A DNA stretch of 64,000 bases from Variovorax paradoxus (GTDB lineage: Bacteria; Pseudomonadota; Gammaproteobacteria; Burkholderiales; Burkholderiaceae_C). The stretch covers positions 3,026,501-3,090,500 of the forward strand of contig NZ_JAUSXL010000002.1 in assembly GCF_030815975.1 (NCBI RefSeq), in the 5' to 3' direction. Numbering within the stretch: the stretch's first letter is position 1; each line of letters opens with the position of its first letter. Positions 62,218-64,000 of this stretch are shown here, piece after piece. A model generated the notes under the pieces. The model was not told where the DNA came from. It saw nothing but the letters and a program-made list of their open reading frames with translations, and ran no database searches. Made by a program: the position numbers and the translations under genes.

Positions 62218-64000
62218 ATGAATGCTCCGACCGCGTTGACTACGCTGTTGTCGCAGGCCGCAGAGCCTGTACGACTGCGCGAGATCCCCTATAACTACAC
62301 CAGCTTTTCCGATCGCGAGATCGTGATCCGCCTGTTGGGCGAGCGCGGCTGGGAACTGCTCCAGACCCTGCGGGCCGAACGCCGCACCGGCCGATCAGCC
62401 CGCATGCTCTACGAAGTGCTCGGCGACATCTGGGTGGTCCAGCGCAACCCCTACCTAGTCGACGACCTGCTCGACAACCCGCGCCGCCGCGGCCAGCTGG
62501 TCGACGCCCTCCGGCACCGCCTGGCCGAAGTCCAGAAACGCCGCACCCCCGACAGCGACCTGCCGCGCGACCAGCTCGTGGGCGAACTCACGGGGCTCGT
62601 CGGCGATGCGGTGGCAGCCTTCGACACCGCCTTTCGCGACGTGGCCGCCCTGCGCCGCAAGGCCACGCGCGTGCTGGGCCGCCTCACGGCCAAGGACAAC
62701 ATCAAGTTCGATGGCCTCTCGCGCGTCTCGCACGTCACCGACGCCACCGACTGGCGCGTCGAATATCCCTTCGTGGTGCTGTGCCCCGACACCGAGGCCG
62801 AGATGGCGCTGCTGGTCAAGGGCTGCATCGAGCTGGGGCTCACCATCATCCCGCGCGGCGGCGGCACCGGCTACACCGGCGGCGCCATTCCGCTCACGTG
62901 GAAGAGCGTGGTCATCAACACCGAGAAGCTCGAGGCCATGACCGAGGTCGAGCACATGGCGCTGCCCGGCCTCGACCAGCCCGTGCCCACCATCTGGACC
63001 GAAGCGGGTGTCGTCACCCAGCGCGTGGCCGACGCCGCCGAGCGCGCGGGCTTCGTGTTCGCGGTCGACCCCACCTCGGCCGAGGCCTCGTGCGTGGGCG
63101 GCAACGTCGCCATGAACGCGGGCGGCAAGAAGGCCGTTCTCTGGGGCACGGCGCTCGACAACCTGGCTTCGTGGCGCATGGTCACGCCGCAGGCCGAATG
63201 GCTCGAAGTCACGCGCATCGGCCACAACCTTGGCAAGATCCACGACGCCGAAAGCGCCGTGTTCGAGCTGCAGTACTACGCCGCCGACGGCAAGACCAAA
63301 CTGCGCACCGAGCGCCTGGAGATCCCCGGCCGCACTTTCCGCAAGGAAGGCCTCGGCAAGGACGTGACCGACAAGTTCCTCTCGGGCCTGCCCGGCATCC
63401 AGAAAGAGGGCTGCGACGGCCTCATCACCAGCTGCCGCTGGGTGGTGCACCGCATGCCGGCGCACACGCGCACCGTGTGCCTCGAGTTCTTCGGCAACGC
63501 CAAGGACGCGGTGCCCAGCATCGTCGAGATCAAGGACTTCATGTTCGCCGAGCAGAAGCGCTCGGGTGTGCTGCTCGCGGGCCTCGAGCACCTGGACGAC
63601 CGCTACCTGAAGGCCGTGGGCTACGCCACCAAATCGAAGAAGCACGGCGGCCTGCCGAAGATGGTGCTGTTCGGCGACATCGCGGGCGACGATGCCGATG
63701 CGGTGGCGCGCGTCACCTCGGAAGTGGTGCGCATCGCCAACTCGCGCAGCGGCGAAGGCTTCATCGCCATCAGCCCCGAGGCGCGCAAGAAATTCTGGCT
63801 CGACCGCAAGCGCACCGCCGCCATCAGCAAACACACCAACGCCTTCAAGATCAACGAAGACGTGGTGATTCCGCTGCCGCGCATGGCCGAGTACACCGAC
63901 GGCATCGAGCGCATCAACATCGAACTGTCTCTGCAGAACAAGCTGGCGTTCGCCGATGCGCTGGAAGCGTTCTTCGCGCGCGGCAACCTGCCGCTCGGCA
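62218..64000 (+). CDS. FAD/FMN-binding oxidoreductase with DUF3683 N terminus (partial)
   Basis: The reading frame from ATG 62,218 is open to the window end (594 codons seen; the 3' end is missing). N-terminal DUF3683-like region: [20 protein letters not shown] (about 22-41). Then an FAD_binding_4 (VAO-type) domain with [19 protein letters not shown] and [20 protein letters not shown]. Homologues known to me are large proteins with a D-lactate-dehydrogenase-like core and C-terminal Fe-S motifs, which would lie beyond the window. The substrate is unknown; a 2-hydroxyacid such as D-lactate or glycolate is a guess from the fold. An in-frame ATG at 62,182 is an alternative start. Confidence 0.88.
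   Translation, partial: MNAPTALTTLLSQAAEPVRLREIPYNYTSFSDREIVIRLLGERGWELLQTLRAERRTGRSARMLYEVLGDIWVVQRNPYLVDDLLDNPRRRGQLVDALRHRLAEVQKRRTPDSDLPRDQLVGELTGLVGDAVAAFDTAFRDVAALRRKATRVLGRLTAKDNIKFDGLSRVSHVTDATDWRVEYPFVVLCPDTEAEMALLVKGCIELGLTIIPRGGGTGYTGGAIPLTWKSVVINTEKLEAMTEVEHMALPGLDQPVPTIWTEAGVVTQRVADAAERAGFVFAVDPTSAEASCVGGNVAMNAGGKKAVLWGTALDNLASWRMVTPQAEWLEVTRIGHNLGKIHDAESAVFELQYYAADGKTKLRTERLEIPGRTFRKEGLGKDVTDKFLSGLPGIQKEGCDGLITSCRWVVHRMPAHTRTVCLEFFGNAKDAVPSIVEIKDFMFAEQKRSGVLLAGLEHLDDRYLKAVGYATKSKKHGGLPKMVLFGDIAGDDADAVARVTSEVVRIANSRSGEGFIAISPEARKKFWLDRKRTAAISKHTNAFKINEDVVIPLPRMAEYTDGIERINIELSLQNKLAFADALEAFFARGNLPLG

Overview
The window is about 64 kb of GC-rich DNA whose gene content points to a motile betaproteobacterium of the order Burkholderiales, family Comamonadaceae, most like Variovorax. 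Supporting signs are a FlhDC-controlled flagellar regulon, a CheD/CheZ-type chemotaxis operon, the orders fliEFGHIJK/fliLMNOPQR and flhBA-flhF-flhG-fliA, a ugpBAECQ operon, and a serA followed by a DUF3683-type FAD oxidoreductase. The genus is inferred from family knowledge; no search was run. Nearly everything from 1 to 52,800 is one flagellar/chemotaxis supercluster. I saw no rRNA, tRNA, CRISPR array, prophage or insertion-sequence transposase.

Layout. (1) 1-11,256 (+): six chemoreceptor (MCP) genes in tandem, the first cut by the window edge, with the cheW adaptor in third place. Their input domains differ (four-helix bundle, sCache_2, Cache_3-Cache_2), but their cytoplasmic halves are near-identical mosaics. 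(2) 11,380-14,586 (+): flgK and flgL, the hook-filament junction. (3) 14,596-26,074 (-): fliF-G-H-I-J-K then fliL-M-N-O-P-Q-R, read leftward: MS ring, C ring, export ATPase complex and export gate. A repeat-rich 398-bp insert splits fliQ from fliR. (4) 26,368-32,397 (+): fliE, fliC, flaG, fliD, fliS, fliT, a second fliK-like gene and a small FlhB C-terminal-domain paralogue. (5) 32,580-42,549 (+): flhDC, motAB, then cheA, a degenerate-EAL/HDOD gene, cheR, cheD, cheB, cheY and cheZ. (6) 42,617-45,640: accessory genes: a Phd/ParE-like toxin-antitoxin pair, a GFA-family protein, a glutathione S-transferase, a VOC protein and a probable SgcJ/EcaC (DUF4440) remnant. (7) 45,642-52,800 (-): flhB, flhA, flhF, flhG(fleN) and fliA. 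(8) 52,926-60,381 (-): a DUF3772/MscS channel and the ugp glycerol-3-phosphate uptake operon with its phosphodiesterase. (9) 60,609-64,000 (+): serA, a 376-bp repeat-filled gap, and a FAD oxidoreductase running off the end.

How it works together. FlhDC (class I) should switch on the basal-body, export and fliA operons. FliA (sigma-28) then reads late promoters: a near-consensus one lies upstream of fliC, another upstream of the second chemoreceptor, and a weaker one upstream of flgK. Receptors couple through CheW to CheA, CheY-P acts on the FliM/FliN/FliG switch, CheZ resets it, and CheR/CheB/CheD tune the receptors. FlhF and FlhG presumably set flagellar placement and number.

The most interesting observations are: an FlhG whose ATPase P-loop has lost its lysines but keeps the FlhF-activating DQAxxLR motif, beside an FlhF with a C-terminal extension of about 380 residues; the mosaic receptor array in which only some members keep a C-terminal CheR/CheB tether; a palindromic element plus 15-bp tandem repeat wedged between fliQ and fliR; an EAL/HDOD gene inside the che operon; and a terminator-like attenuator between ugpB and ugpA. 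I found no clear-cut wholly new system; the FlhF/FlhG pair is the best candidate for new biology.
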